Shown in pieces: positions 49,373 to 58,782 of a DNA stretch of 64,000 nt. The notes beneath the pieces were generated by a model. The model was not told where the DNA came from. It saw only the letters and a list, made by a program, of their open reading frames with translations, and searched no databases. The stretch spans positions 124,001 through 188,000 of the forward strand of contig JAWSVB010000010.1 of assembly GCA_033852135.1 (NCBI GenBank), in the 5' to 3' direction. Both the position numbers and the translations under genes were made by a program. Within the stretch, counting starts at the first letter, position 1, and every line of letters begins with the position of its first letter. The DNA is from QZLE01 sp033852135 (lineage in GTDB: Bacteria > Pseudomonadota > Gammaproteobacteria > QZLD01).

Positions 49373-51391
49373 ATGCTCCAACAAATAACCAAGCCAGAAG
49401 CTCAAACTCGCATAGAACAACTTCGCCAAGAGATAATTCAGCACAATCGTAACTACTATATTCACGACACCCCATCTATTCCAGATGCTGAATACGATCG
49501 CCTAATGCGCGAGTTGCAAGCATTAGAAAAAGAGTATCCAGAACTACAAACTCCAGATTCCCCAACTCTACGTGTCGGTGCAGAACCACTTAAAGAGTTT
49601 GGCCAAGTACAGCACAGAATTCCTATGCTCTCCCTCGATAATGTTTTTGATGATGCAGGGGTTGATGATTTCGATCGCAAAATCCGTGAAGGTCTGGGAA
49701 GAGAACAGATTAAATACGTAGCCGAACCAAAGCTTGATGGCTTGTCCGTTTCAGTAAGATACGAGAATGGAATTTTTGTTGAAGGAGCAACCCGCGGTGA
49801 TGGTAGTAAAGGGGAGCGAATTACAGAAAACATCCGTACTATTAACACAGTACCTTTAAAGCTAGAAGGGGAAAATGTCCCGGCAGTGGTAGAGGTGCGC
49901 GGTGAAGTTGTAATTCGTAAAGATGATTTTGAAAGGCTTAATAAGGCTCGATTAGAAGCAGGTGAAAACCTATTTGCTAATCCTCGTAATGCAGCAGCAG
50001 GGAGCCTGCGCCAACTGGATTCAAGAATTACCGCAACTAGACCGCTAACATTCTTCCCGTTTGGATTAGGTGATGTATCGGAAGATATATCTGATTCCCA
50101 CTGGGAAATATTGCAGCAAATTGATAGCTGGGGGTTCTCACCTAGTACAGCTGTAAAACAGGTCTCTGGAGCGGAAGAGCTAAAGCAATATTGTGCCGAA
50201 ATAATAGAGCAAAGATCTGGTCTAGATTATGAGATCGATGGGGTTGTTTATAAGCTTGATGATATCCATGCTCGTGAAGATCTAGGGATGACATCGCGCG
50301 CACCACGCTGGGCAATTGCACATAAGCTACCAGCGCAGGAAGAGATAACAACAGTAGAATCGATAGAAGCATCAGTTGGAAGAACTGGAGTGATAACTCC
50401 TGTCGCTAATCTAAAACCAGTTAATATTGCCGGGGTAACTGTCAGTCGTGCCACACTACATAATCAAAGCGAAGTTGATCGTAAAGATGTGCGTGAAGGC
50501 GATACCGTAATCGTCCGCAGAGCAGGAGATGTGATTCCCGAAGTGGTATCCGTAGTAAAAGAAAAACGTGATTCAAACACACAGCCATGGAAGCTGCCAC
50601 AGAACTGCCCAATTTGTAATTCAATAGCAGAGAGGGTTGAGGGCGAGGCTGCTCTAAAATGTACCGGTGGTATCCGCTGTGCGGCACAAAGAGTCGGTGC
50701 CATCATTCACTTTGCTAGTCGTAATGCTATGGATATAGATGGCCTCGGTGATAAGTTAATAGAACAGCTCGCTGCTAAAGAGATGATATCCATTCCAGCA
50801 GATCTATATGACCTTCAGGCAGAACAGCTAGCCGCAATGGAGCGTATGGGGGATAAATCTGCTGCTAACACCATCGCCGCAATTGAGAAATCCAAAGACA
50901 CCTCTCTGCCAAAATTCATCTATGCACTAGGGATTATACAGGTAGGGCAACAAACTGCTAAACAATTAGCGCAACACTTTAACAACCTGGAAAACCTGCA
51001 ATCAGCAACCGAAGAGCAGTTGCTAGATGTTGATGATGTAGGCCCAATTGTCGCCCAGGCAATCATCAAATTCTTTGCCGATGAGCTTAATCAGCAAAAC
51101 ATCCAAAGGCTACTTGCCAGTGGCATCACTTGGCCAGTGATTGAAAAAATAGATGAGAACTTAGACCACCTATTCTCCAACAAAACTGTAGTGCTTACAG
51201 GAACGCTTTCTACAATGGGTAGGAGTGAGTGTAAGGAGAAGCTCGAGGCACTCGGCGCTAAAGTTAGTGGCAGTGTATCCAAAAAAACCGATTTTGTTGT
51301 CTATGGAGAAAGCGCAGGGTCAAAACTCACCAAAGCGCAGGATCTAGGGATTAGATGTATAGATGAAGATGAATTGGTGGGATTGATATAG
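49373..51391 (+). CDS. ligA: NAD-dependent DNA ligase LigA
   Basis: 672 aa replicative ligase. Adenylation domain with the active Lys in AEPKLDGLSVSVRYENG (about 118), OB fold, a four-cysteine zinc finger (CPIC with KC and RC about residues 410-435), helix-hairpin-helix repeats ('AMERMGDKSAANTIAAIEKSK', 'DVDDVGPIVAQAI') and a C-terminal BRCT domain. Normal length. Closes the smc-zipA-ligA group. Confidence 0.98.
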   Translation: MLQQITKPEAQTRIEQLRQEIIQHNRNYYIHDTPSIPDAEYDRLMRELQALEKEYPELQTPDSPTLRVGAEPLKEFGQVQHRIPMLSLDNVFDDAGVDDFDRKIREGLGREQIKYVAEPKLDGLSVSVRYENGIFVEGATRGDGSKGERITENIRTINTVPLKLEGENVPAVVEVRGEVVIRKDDFERLNKARLEAGENLFANPRNAAAGSLRQLDSRITATRPLTFFPFGLGDVSEDISDSHWEILQQIDSWGFSPSTAVKQVSGAEELKQYCAEIIEQRSGLDYEIDGVVYKLDDIHAREDLGMTSRAPRWAIAHKLPAQEEITTVESIEASVGRTGVITPVANLKPVNIAGVTVSRATLHNQSEVDRKDVREGDTVIVRRAGDVIPEVVSVVKEKRDSNTQPWKLPQNCPICNSIAERVEGEAALKCTGGIRCAAQRVGAIIHFASRNAMDIDGLGDKLIEQLAAKEMISIPADLYDLQAEQLAAMERMGDKSAANTIAAIEKSKDTSLPKFIYALGIIQVGQQTAKQLAQHFNNLENLQSATEEQLLDVDDVGPIVAQAIIKFFADELNQQNIQRLLASGITWPVIEKIDENLDHLFSNKTVVLTGTLSTMGRSECKEKLEALGAKVSGSVSKKTDFVVYGESAGSKLTKAQDLGIRCIDEDELVGLI

Positions 51392-51594
51392 CTTTTTTGG
51401 GTTTGGGTTTGGGTTGTTTAGTCAAAAAATGAAATTTCTCTTTGGATGTGGAAATCGTGATTTAATATAAGTTATTGATTATTTGGTGAATTATATGTGT
51501 GCGTTATGGTACATATCCTTGCATCTTGCTATTAATTTATGAGTTAATATCATTAGATATTATGCTGGTAACTTTACTCAGGAAGAGATTTAAT

Positions 51595-52002
51595 ATGACT
51601 AACCAGGTTCAAGAAAAATTGATATACGAAGGTAGCGAATACAGTATCCCTTTGTGTCTTCCATTTCCTAGTAATGACCCACGTATTAAGAAATTTGAAA
51701 ATGGTAAATTTGATGATAGCGAAGGGGTCTTTACCTCTACAATGTGTTGGCGTCAATATATAGGTACCTGGGAGATTAAAGCAGGGCGACTTTACCTAGT
51801 TAAATTAGAAGGTAAATATCAGCTTGAAGTTGAAGAAGCAATATTTGCTGATTGGTATAACGGAGAGATAAGTTTGCCTCATGGTGAACTTCTAGATTGT
51901 AATGTTGAATTAGGGTTTCAACTCAAATATGAACAAGAGTTAATGATAAAAATTACCGATGGTGTTGTAACTGAAACCAAAGTTGTTGATTGTAATTGGT
52001 AA
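51595..52002 (+). CDS. Conserved protein of unknown function
   Basis: 135 aa, probably cytosolic, no signal or membrane helix. I do not recognise a named domain. It has conserved-looking aromatics 'MCWRQYIGTWEIKAGRLYL', then 'FADWYNGEISLPHGELL' and 'LKYEQELMIKI', mostly beta strands by pattern. Proteins with the WR-x-Y-x-x-TW-E/D-I core are scattered in bacteria; I know no function. The start is set at ATG 51595, with GGAAGAG seven bases upstream; an in-frame ATG at 51499 would add a hydrophobic stretch but has no ribosome binding site. Isolated between ligA and pyrG. Confidence 0.7.
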   Translation: MTNQVQEKLIYEGSEYSIPLCLPFPSNDPRIKKFENGKFDDSEGVFTSTMCWRQYIGTWEIKAGRLYLVKLEGKYQLEVEEAIFADWYNGEISLPHGELLDCNVELGFQLKYEQELMIKITDGVVTETKVVDCNW

Positions 52003-52281
52003 ATGAAAACTCAAAAGCAATTGAAAACGGCTGCTCAGGGTTATCATTGTTCAATTAATAGTGAGATGATTTATCATTAGTAAATGTTGGTAATTGCTCT
52101 ATTTGCGGCTGTAAATTTATTGCTTTAGTACAAAATATTAATTGCAAGCTTGTTACTTTGGATAAAAAATTAGCCAAATTTTCGATTGTTAAATCCCCCA
52201 TTTTTTGATACCTTTAACGCCCATCCAGAGGGCTAACTTTCGTGCCCGTTTTTTAACCTACATAGTTTTTATGAGTCTCAT

Positions 52282-53907
52282 ATGACCCAGTATATTTTCG
52301 TTACAGGCGGTGTTGTTTCATCCTTAGGTAAAGGCATTGCAGCAGCTTCACTAGCTTCTATTCTAAAGGCACGCGGATTGTCGATCTCGATGATTAAGCT
52401 TGATCCTTATATCAATGTAGATCCTGGGACAATGAGCCCTATGCAGCACGGTGAGGTTTATGTAACCGAAGATGGTGCTGAGACAGATCTTGATCTTGGT
52501 CACTATGAGAGATTCGTTGGTGTCACAACTTCAAAAAGTAGTAACTATACTACAGGCAGAATTTACCAAAACGTAATTCGTAAAGAGCGTGCTGGTGGAT
52601 ATCTGGGTGGAACTGTTCAGGTTATTCCTCATATTACCGATGAAATTAAAAAATCTATCATAGCCGGCGCAAAAGGTGCTGATATTGCTATGGTTGAGAT
52701 TGGTGGAACTGTTGGTGATATTGAGTCTCTACCTTTCCTTGAAGCTATCCGTCAAATGGGTGTTGAGCTTGGGCATGATAAGGCAATATTTATGCATCTG
52801 ACTTTGGTGCCTAGAATTGCAGCAGCTGGTGAGATCAAAACCAAACCTACACAGCACTCTGTAAAAGAATTACGTTCTATTGGTATTCAGCCAGATATTC
52901 TTATTTGTCGTGCTGAAGAGGTTATTCCTGACGACCATAGATCAAAAATTGCTTTGTTTACCAACGTTGAGATGCGCGCAGTTATATCCGCTCCTGATGT
53001 GGATAATGTTTATAAATTGCCATTGGTTCTGCACTCGAATGGACTAGATCAAATTGTAGTGGAAAAATTGCGTTTGCAGGTTCCAGAACCAGATCTAACT
53101 GGTTGGGAGAAAGTTGTATATGCAGCTGAGCATCCACAACACACAGTTACTATCGGTATGGTTGGTAAATATGTTGATCTTACTGAATCATATAAATCAT
53201 TATCTGAAGCTTTGATTCATGCAGGTTTACACACTAGAACCAAGGTACAGATTAAGTACATTGATTCTGAAGAGATTGAGAATGGATGCACAGAAATTCT
53301 AGAAGATATTGATGCTATTCTGGTTCCTGGTGGATTTGGTGAGCGTGGTGTTGAAGGTAAGATTGAAACTGTAAAATATGCACGTGAGAATAAAATTCCA
53401 TATTTAGGTATTTGTCTCGGTATGCAGGTTGCAGTGATTGAGTTTGCTCGAAACGTTGCCGGAATTGAAAAAGCCCACAGTACTGAATTTAAATCTAATG
53501 CTGAAGATCCTGTTATTGGTCTTATTACCGAATGGACTAATGAAGATGGTTCAGTAGAGCTGCGTACAGAAGAATCAGATAAAGGTGGAACTATGAGATT
53601 GGGTGGGCAGCAATGTCGCCTTGCTCAAGATTCATTAGCCCGTGAAGTTTACGGTAAAGATATTATTGTTGAAAGACATAGACATCGTTATGAATTCAAT
53701 AATAACTATATGGAAAAACTAGAGCAGGCAGGTCTTGTATTCTCAGGTAAATCTATCGATAACTCACTGGTTGAGATTGTAGAGAATAAAGACCACCCTT
53801 GGTTTGTTGCTTGTCAGTTCCACCCTGAGTTTACCTCTACAGTTCATGGTGGCCACCCATTGTTTAGTGGGTTTGTAAGTGCAGCTGTTAAGCATAAAGA
53901 AGGTTAG
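52282..53907 (+). CDS. pyrG: CTP synthase PyrG
   Basis: 541 aa enzyme making CTP from UTP, ATP and glutamine. N-terminal synthetase domain ('VTGGVVSSLGKGI', 'KLDPYINVDPGTMSPMQHGEVYVTEDGAETDLDLGHYERF'-type region) and a C-terminal class I glutamine amidotransferase domain with nucleophile Cys in YLGICLGMQ and the His-x-Glu pair in 'CQFHPEFTS'. Followed six bases later by kdsA, a standard arrangement. Confidence 0.98.
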   Translation: MTQYIFVTGGVVSSLGKGIAAASLASILKARGLSISMIKLDPYINVDPGTMSPMQHGEVYVTEDGAETDLDLGHYERFVGVTTSKSSNYTTGRIYQNVIRKERAGGYLGGTVQVIPHITDEIKKSIIAGAKGADIAMVEIGGTVGDIESLPFLEAIRQMGVELGHDKAIFMHLTLVPRIAAAGEIKTKPTQHSVKELRSIGIQPDILICRAEEVIPDDHRSKIALFTNVEMRAVISAPDVDNVYKLPLVLHSNGLDQIVVEKLRLQVPEPDLTGWEKVVYAAEHPQHTVTIGMVGKYVDLTESYKSLSEALIHAGLHTRTKVQIKYIDSEEIENGCTEILEDIDAILVPGGFGERGVEGKIETVKYARENKIPYLGICLGMQVAVIEFARNVAGIEKAHSTEFKSNAEDPVIGLITEWTNEDGSVELRTEESDKGGTMRLGGQQCRLAQDSLAREVYGKDIIVERHRHRYEFNNNYMEKLEQAGLVFSGKSIDNSLVEIVENKDHPWFVACQFHPEFTSTVHGGHPLFSGFVSAAVKHKEG

Positions 53908-53913
53908 ACATTG

Positions 53914-54750
53914 ATGAATGTATGTGGATTTGAGATAGGTCTGGATAAGCCATTTTTTCTGATTGCTGGTCCTTGTGTGATTGAGTCTGAAAAACTTGCG
54001 CTAGAAACAGCTTCAGCTTTAAAAGATATTTGTACAGAGCTGGATATTCCGTTTATCTATAAATCATCTTTTGATAAAGCTAACCGCTCTTCAATATCAA
54101 GCTATCGCGGCCCAGGTGTAGAAGATGGGCTTAGAATTCTTGAAAAGGTGAGAGAGCAGGTGGGTGTACCTGTGCTTACCGATGTGCATGAAGATTCACC
54201 ATTTAATGAAGTCGCAGATGTTGTAGACATGCTGCAGACACCTGCACTACTTGCACGTCAAACTACTTATATCCAAAACGTAGCTGCAACTGGAAAGCCA
54301 GTAAATATCAAAAAGGGGCAGTTTATGTCGCCTTGGGATATGAAGAACGTAGTAGATAAAGCACGCTCAACTGGAAACCAGCAGATAACTGTTTGTGAAA
54401 GGGGAGCTTCTTTCGGCTATAACAATTTGGTATCTGATATGCGTTCACTAGCAGTGATGCGTAACACTGATTGCCCAGTTGTATTTGATGCAACCCATTC
54501 AGTTCAATTGCCATCTGGTCAAGGTTCCGTATCAGGTGGGCAGCGTGAATTCGTACCTGTGCTAGCAAGAGCAGCCGTAGCAGCTGGGATTTCAGGATTG
54601 TTTATGGAGACCCATCCAGATCCTGAAAAGGCTCTGTGTGATGGGGCTAATTCATGGCCAATTGGCGGGATGAAAGAGCTACTACAGACTTTAAAACAGA
54701 TCGATACAGTAGTGAAGCAAAGCGGCTTCATTGAAAGTGATTTGCTTTAG
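53914..54750 (+). CDS. kdsA: 3-deoxy-D-manno-octulosonate 8-phosphate synthase KdsA
   Basis: 278 aa enzyme condensing arabinose-5-phosphate with phosphoenolpyruvate to Kdo-8-phosphate. Markers: FFLIAGPCVIES at the start, 'YKSSFDKANRSS', 'FMSPWDMKNVVDKA', 'DATHSVQLPSG' and 'GLFMETHPDPEKALCDGAN'. Start at ATG 53914; a TTG just before it is in frame. It works with kdsD and kdsC at 31.4-32.9 kb. Confidence 0.97.
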   Translation: MNVCGFEIGLDKPFFLIAGPCVIESEKLALETASALKDICTELDIPFIYKSSFDKANRSSISSYRGPGVEDGLRILEKVREQVGVPVLTDVHEDSPFNEVADVVDMLQTPALLARQTTYIQNVAATGKPVNIKKGQFMSPWDMKNVVDKARSTGNQQITVCERGASFGYNNLVSDMRSLAVMRNTDCPVVFDATHSVQLPSGQGSVSGGQREFVPVLARAAVAAGISGLFMETHPDPEKALCDGANSWPIGGMKELLQTLKQIDTVVKQSGFIESDLL

Positions 54751-54757
54751 ATAAAAT

Positions 54758-54831
54758 TAGATCAATATGGTCAGACTATTTGACTATGCTCAGAGACCTT
54801 AAAAATCAAAGACTCTGACCCTATTGATCTA
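54758..54831. repeat. 74-bp inverted-repeat element between kdsA and eno
   Basis: Left arm 54758-54775 (TAGATCAATATGGTCAGA) and right arm 54814-54831 (TCTGACCCTATTGATCTA) are inverted copies matching at 17 of 18 bases; further partial pairing (TTTGA/TCAAA) continues inward. The GGTCAGA core resembles small palindromic elements of the RAYT/REP or MITE kind. It is not a plain terminator since no T run follows. Confidence 0.65.
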
Positions 54832-54882
54832 TTAAAATTTAAATATTTACCAACAACCTTAACCAAAAACTGGGATGGAAAA

Positions 54883-56175
54883 ATGACAAAGATTTTAGAC
54901 ATTAGAGCGCGTGAGATCCTTGATTCTCGTGGAAACCCTACAGTAGAGGCTGATGTTATTCTAGAGAACGGAGTTATGGGACGCGCAGCTGTTCCATCTG
55001 GTGCATCAACTGGCTCAAGAGAAGCAGTTGAACTTCGTGATGGTGATAAAAAACGCTATCTTGGTAAAGGCGTTCAAAAAGCAGTTAAAAACGTAAATAC
55101 AGAGATTAAAAAAGCTCTTATTGGTAAAGACGTAACAGCTCAAAAAGATATCGACCAAACCATGATCGATCTTGACGGAACTGAGAATAAAGGTCGTCTA
55201 GGTGCAAACGCACTTCTTGCTGTTTCAATGGCTGCTGCTCAAGCTGCTGCTGCCGATCAAGGCGTATCTCTTTTCAGATACCTAAATCCAAAGGGTAAAT
55301 TTCAACTACCAGTACCAATGATGAACATCATCAATGGTGGTGCTCACGCTGATAACAGTGTTGATATCCAAGAGTTTATGGTAATGCCTGTTGGTATGAA
55401 AACTTTTGGTGAGGCTCTTCGTGCTGGTACCGAGATCTTCCACGCACTTAAAGATGTCCTTAAAGGCATGGGAATGAATACAGCTGTTGGTGATGAAGGT
55501 GGATTTGCTCCTAACCTACCATCAAATGAAGCAGCTATTGAAACTATCTTAGTAGCAATCGAAAAAGCTGGTTATGTGGCTGGTAAAGATATCTTTATCG
55601 CTCTTGATGCTGCAAGTTCAGAGTTCTATAAAAACGGAGTTTATGACTTCGAATCTGAAGGTAAAAAATTCAACTCAGCTGAATTTACTGACTACTTAGC
55701 TACATGGTGTGATAAATACCCTATTATCTCTATTGAAGATGGTATGGATGAAAGTGACTGGGATGGTTGGAAAGTACTTTCTGAAAAGCTGGGTGAAAAA
55801 GTTCAACTAGTTGGTGATGATCTATTTGTAACCAATACTAAGATTCTGAAAGAGGGTATCGACAAAGATATCGGTAACTCTATCTTAATTAAAGTTAACC
55901 AAATCGGAACCCTTACAGAGACTCTAGCTGCGATCGAGATGGCTGAAAAAGCTGGTTACACCGCAGTTATCTCTCACAGATCTGGTGAAACTGAAGATTA
56001 CACAATTGCTGATATCGCAGTTGCAACTACAGCTACTCAAATCAAGACTGGTTCACTTAGTCGTTCTGACCGTATTGCTAAATACAATCAGCTACTAAGA
56101 ATTGAAGAAGAGCTTGGTAGTGATGCTGTATATGCTGGTAGAAAAGCATTTCCAAATCTGAAAAGCTTTAAATAG
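54883..56175 (+). CDS. eno: Enolase Eno
   Basis: 430 aa glycolytic enzyme. Contains 'AREILDSRGNPTVEADVIL', 'GAVGDEGGFAPN'-type active-site region (here 'TAVGDEGGFAPNLPS'), the signature 'ILIKVNQIGTLTETL' with the catalytic Lys, and 'ISHRSGETEDYTIADIAV'. GGATGG upstream of the ATG. It also belongs to the RNA degradosome in many gammaproteobacteria. Confidence 0.98.
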   Translation: MTKILDIRAREILDSRGNPTVEADVILENGVMGRAAVPSGASTGSREAVELRDGDKKRYLGKGVQKAVKNVNTEIKKALIGKDVTAQKDIDQTMIDLDGTENKGRLGANALLAVSMAAAQAAAADQGVSLFRYLNPKGKFQLPVPMMNIINGGAHADNSVDIQEFMVMPVGMKTFGEALRAGTEIFHALKDVLKGMGMNTAVGDEGGFAPNLPSNEAAIETILVAIEKAGYVAGKDIFIALDAASSEFYKNGVYDFESEGKKFNSAEFTDYLATWCDKYPIISIEDGMDESDWDGWKVLSEKLGEKVQLVGDDLFVTNTKILKEGIDKDIGNSILIKVNQIGTLTETLAAIEMAEKAGYTAVISHRSGETEDYTIADIAVATTATQIKTGSLSRSDRIAKYNQLLRIEEELGSDAVYAGRKAFPNLKSFK

Positions 56176-56181
56176 AAAATA

Positions 56182-56215
56182 AAAAGTCACTCCCAAATTA
56201 GATGGGAATCTTTTT
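56182..56215 (+). terminator. Terminator of eno
   Basis: TCCCA (56191-56195) with TGGGA (56203-56207), extended outward by AAAAG/CTTTT and followed by T's (to 56215). A moderate intrinsic terminator close to the eno stop. Confidence 0.6.
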
Positions 56216-56233
56216 GATGTAAAATCCATAAGG

Positions 56234-56251
56234 TCCCCGCTTTTGCGGGGA
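56234..56251. repeat. Short hairpin of dispersed-repeat type
   Basis: TCCCCGC-TTTT-GCGGGGA is a perfect seven-pair stem inside an AT-rich gap, followed by TGACTTTA. On the other strand it reads AAGTCATCCCCGC, the usual start of a common proteobacterial dispersed palindrome. No T tract. Confidence 0.5.
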
Positions 56252-56411
56252 TGACTTTATATGGGACGAGTTATTATAGAAAATGGTCAGTGGGGCTGGT
56301 GATTATCTTTCTGCATCTTTATTCGATTAATAAGCTAAACTATTAGTAGTTTGTAATGCATCTATTTTTGGTCGGCAATTAAGTCAATGCGATTGTAAAG
56401 TTAAAACAATA

Positions 56412-56693
56412 ATGAAATTGAAGATTGTATTAGCGATTTTGATCGCCATTTTATTCCACCTGCAGTACCGAATCTGGATAGGTGACGGTAGCTATGAAGA
56501 GGTAAGACTCCTCAAACAGCAGATTGAAATACAGGAAAGTGAGAATAAAAAACTGCGGGATAGAAATGAAGCTCTAGAAGCAGAAGTGGTTGACCTGAAG
56601 AAAGGTTTAGATGCAGTTGAAGAGAGGGCGCGCCAAGATTTAGGAATGGTGCGAGAGGGAGAAAAGTTTTATCAAGTGATTGATGAGGACTAG
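56412..56693 (+). CDS. ftsB: Cell division protein FtsB
   Basis: 93 aa bitopic membrane protein of the FtsQLB complex. A membrane helix (about 4-20) is followed by a leucine-zipper-like coiled coil (about 27-75: 'VRLLKQQIEIQESENKKLRDRNEALEAEV'-type heptads) and 'ARQDLGMVREGEKFYQ' at the end, the family's signature. Its TAG is followed directly by the ispD ATG. Confidence 0.93.
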   Translation: MKLKIVLAILIAILFHLQYRIWIGDGSYEEVRLLKQQIEIQESENKKLRDRNEALEAEVVDLKKGLDAVEERARQDLGMVREGEKFYQVIDED

Positions 56694-57398
56694 ATGAAAC
56701 AGAAAAAAGCAAAGTTTTGGGCAGTTATTCCGGCAGCCGGAGTCGGCAAACGGATGGGTAGTGATGTACCAAAACAGTATCTTAAACTTGGTAATTCCAC
56801 TGTTATTGAAAGAACACTAACAGTGCTATTAGATCATTATGGAATCGATGGTGCGGTAGTCGCACTAGGGAAAGATGATCCATACTGGCCAGGACTTGAA
56901 TTTACACACCATAAACCACTCTATACAGTTGATGGTGGAAAAGAACGCTATGATTCAGTGCTAAATGCATTAAAAAAACTATTAGAAGTTGGAGATGAAA
57001 ATGATTGGGTGTTGGTGCACGATGCAGCACGTCCGAACCTATCTTCTGCAGATATAGCTAAATTAATTGAAGATGGTAGCAAATCCGATGACGGTGCATT
57101 ATTAGGCTACCACGTAAGAGATACAATGAAACGTGCAGGCAACGATAACCGAGTTGAAATCACTGTAGATCGTGTAAAACTCTGGCATGCACTAACGCCA
57201 CAGATGTTTCCTCTACGTAAACTCTATGATGCAACTGTTAATGCAAGACAAAGTGGAGTAGCAATAACCGATGATGCATCAGCAATGGAACTTGCAGGTT
57301 ACACCCCTCTCATGGTCGCTGGTGATGCGTCAAATATAAAGATAACCACCCAAAATGATTATGAGATAATCCAAAAGATAATGGGGTTGTGCAAATGA
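56694..57398 (+). CDS. ispD: 2-C-methyl-D-erythritol 4-phosphate cytidylyltransferase IspD
   Basis: 234 aa third enzyme of the non-mevalonate isoprenoid pathway. N-terminal glycine-rich nucleotide motif PAAGVGKRMGSDVPKQYL, 'VHDAARPNLS' and 'TDDASAME'. It sits between ftsB and ispF, with a four-base overlap with ispF. Confidence 0.97.
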   Translation: MKQKKAKFWAVIPAAGVGKRMGSDVPKQYLKLGNSTVIERTLTVLLDHYGIDGAVVALGKDDPYWPGLEFTHHKPLYTVDGGKERYDSVLNALKKLLEVGDENDWVLVHDAARPNLSSADIAKLIEDGSKSDDGALLGYHVRDTMKRAGNDNRVEITVDRVKLWHALTPQMFPLRKLYDATVNARQSGVAITDDASAMELAGYTPLMVAGDASNIKITTQNDYEIIQKIMGLCK

Positions 57399-57868
57399 GA
57401 ATTGGTCAAGGATTCGATGTCCATAAGTTTTGCGATGGCGATCATGTGGTTCTTGGTGGGGTGAAAATTCCACATGAAAAAGGGTTAGAGGCACACTCTG
57501 ACGGCGACGTATTGTTGCATGCAATATGCGATGCTTTATTAGGATCTTTAGCGTTAGGGGATATAGGTAAACATTTTCCAGATACATCTTCAGAGTTTGA
57601 AGATATCGATAGCAGGGTTTTATTACGACATGCTGGGCAGTTTATTATTGATAAAGGATATAAAGTTGGAAACATTGATTCCACTATTATTGCTCAAGCC
57701 CCGAAGATGCTTCCCTATATTGACCAGATGCGAGCTAATATAGCTAACGATTTAGAGATTAAGATTGATCAGGTTGGAGTAAAGGCGACAACTACAGAAA
57801 AGCTTGGGTTCACTGGGCGTAAAGAGGGGATAGCTTCAATGGCAGTGGTGTTGGTTGAAAAGAGTTGA
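57395..57868 (+). CDS. ispF: 2-C-methyl-D-erythritol 2,4-cyclodiphosphate synthase IspF
   Basis: 157 aa trimeric zinc enzyme of the fifth isoprenoid step. Metal ligands in GQGFDVHKF and 'HSDGDVLLHAICDALLG'; C-terminal 'KATTTEKLGFTGRKEGIA'. The start is ATG 57395, overlapping the ispD TGA; an upstream TTG at 57389 is less likely. Confidence 0.97.
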   Translation: MRIGQGFDVHKFCDGDHVVLGGVKIPHEKGLEAHSDGDVLLHAICDALLGSLALGDIGKHFPDTSSEFEDIDSRVLLRHAGQFIIDKGYKVGNIDSTIIAQAPKMLPYIDQMRANIANDLEIKIDQVGVKATTTEKLGFTGRKEGIASMAVVLVEKS

Positions 57869-57906
57869 TGTTGTTATATTAAAAATATGTATTAGTTAAA
57901 TTTTGC

Positions 57907-57943
57907 TAATAAAAAGGGTGCTTATTATGCACCCTCTTTATTA
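57907..57943. terminator. Bidirectional terminator between ispF and phaR
   Basis: TAATAAA-a-AGGGTGC (57907-57921) pairs with GCACCCT-c-TTTATTA (57929-57943), a 14-pair stem with one mismatch and a seven-base loop. It separates the convergent ispF (+) and phaR (-). Confidence 0.85.
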
Positions 57944-57957
57944 GGAATTGAGCTTAT

Positions 57958-58425
57958 TTATTCTTCAGGTTCTTCTTTCTCAGAACCGGGCTTAAACATC
58001 CCTGTAGGGTTCATTTTTTGCCACATTTTCAGGTTGCGCTCAGCGATCTGCGTCATAAATTGCATTGGGTTAGTATCGATTAAGCTGCGAGTTTGTTCCC
58101 TAAGAGCTTTTTGCTGTTCAGCAAAAAGATCCATGCTTTTCTCAAGATAGCTAGTTACCATGTTTTGCATGTTACCGCCATATGAGCGAATGATTTGAGA
58201 AAGTAATTCGCTACTAAAGATTGGCGATCCGCCATCTTCTTCTTCACTAATAATTTGTAGCAGAATTTGCCTGGTAAGGTCTTCTTTAGATTTAGCATCA
58301 ATTACTTGAAAATGGATGTCTTCTACGACAAGTTTTTTAACATCAGCAACGGTAATATAACTACTAATGGCTGTGTCATATAAACGACGATTGGGGTATT
58401 TTTTTATTAATCTAGGTTCACTCAT
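57958..58425 (-). CDS. phaR: Polyhydroxyalkanoate synthesis repressor PhaR
   Basis: 155 aa DNA-binding protein. The PHB_acc_N domain 'RLIKKYPNRRLYDTAISSYITVADVKKLV' and PHB_acc repeats ('LTRQILLQIISEEE', 'LLSQIIRSYGGNMQNMVTSYLEKSM') are diagnostic. PhaR senses PHA polymer and represses phasin genes; here a phasin gene lies 1.4 kb away (59793-60335), with an HDOD gene between. No PHA synthase (phaC) is in this window. Confidence 0.95.
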   Translation of the reverse strand: MSEPRLIKKYPNRRLYDTAISSYITVADVKKLVVEDIHFQVIDAKSKEDLTRQILLQIISEEEDGGSPIFSSELLSQIIRSYGGNMQNMVTSYLEKSMDLFAEQQKALREQTRSLIDTNPMQFMTQIAERNLKMWQKMNPTGMFKPGSEKEEPEE

Positions 58426-58782
58426 AAGTCCGACCGTTTTATGTATGATAATTCCAGAATTCTAATCGTGTTTACCAACTAATAATGTGAAGCAGGATGG
58501 CATATTTTCAATTAGATATATTTATTATAGACGCCTTTACAGCGCTTTGACTTTATCTTTCCCGATAAGTCAAATTAGTAAGAATGAATCTAGGTTACTA
58601 ATTAATAGCTACAAGTACAAGTCAAAAAGGTATTTGTATAGTTAATAACTGATAAATAATAATGTTACATATTTTGGCGAGTCCTTTTAGGATTTGTCTA
58701 TAATTACATACTATACTCATTTAAGAAGATATTAACTTCGATGGTAACCTATAACTTTATTGAAAATTAACAGTGAAAAAAT
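58426..58782. other. Divergent intergenic region phaR / HDOD gene
   Basis: 357 AT-rich bases that must hold the promoters of phaR (-) and the HDOD gene (+). I see no clear operator, sigma-54 site or small gene. The phaR start has GGA a few bases upstream on its strand. Confidence 0.5.

Noticed and set aside
51396..51413. (TTTGGG)3 repeat after ligA as a G-quadruplex
   Set aside because: Only three G tracts; a stable intramolecular quadruplex needs four.
52003..52080. 25-codon open frame directly after the 135-aa gene
   Set aside because: No ribosome binding site, no recognisable features, and likely chance in AT-rich DNA.
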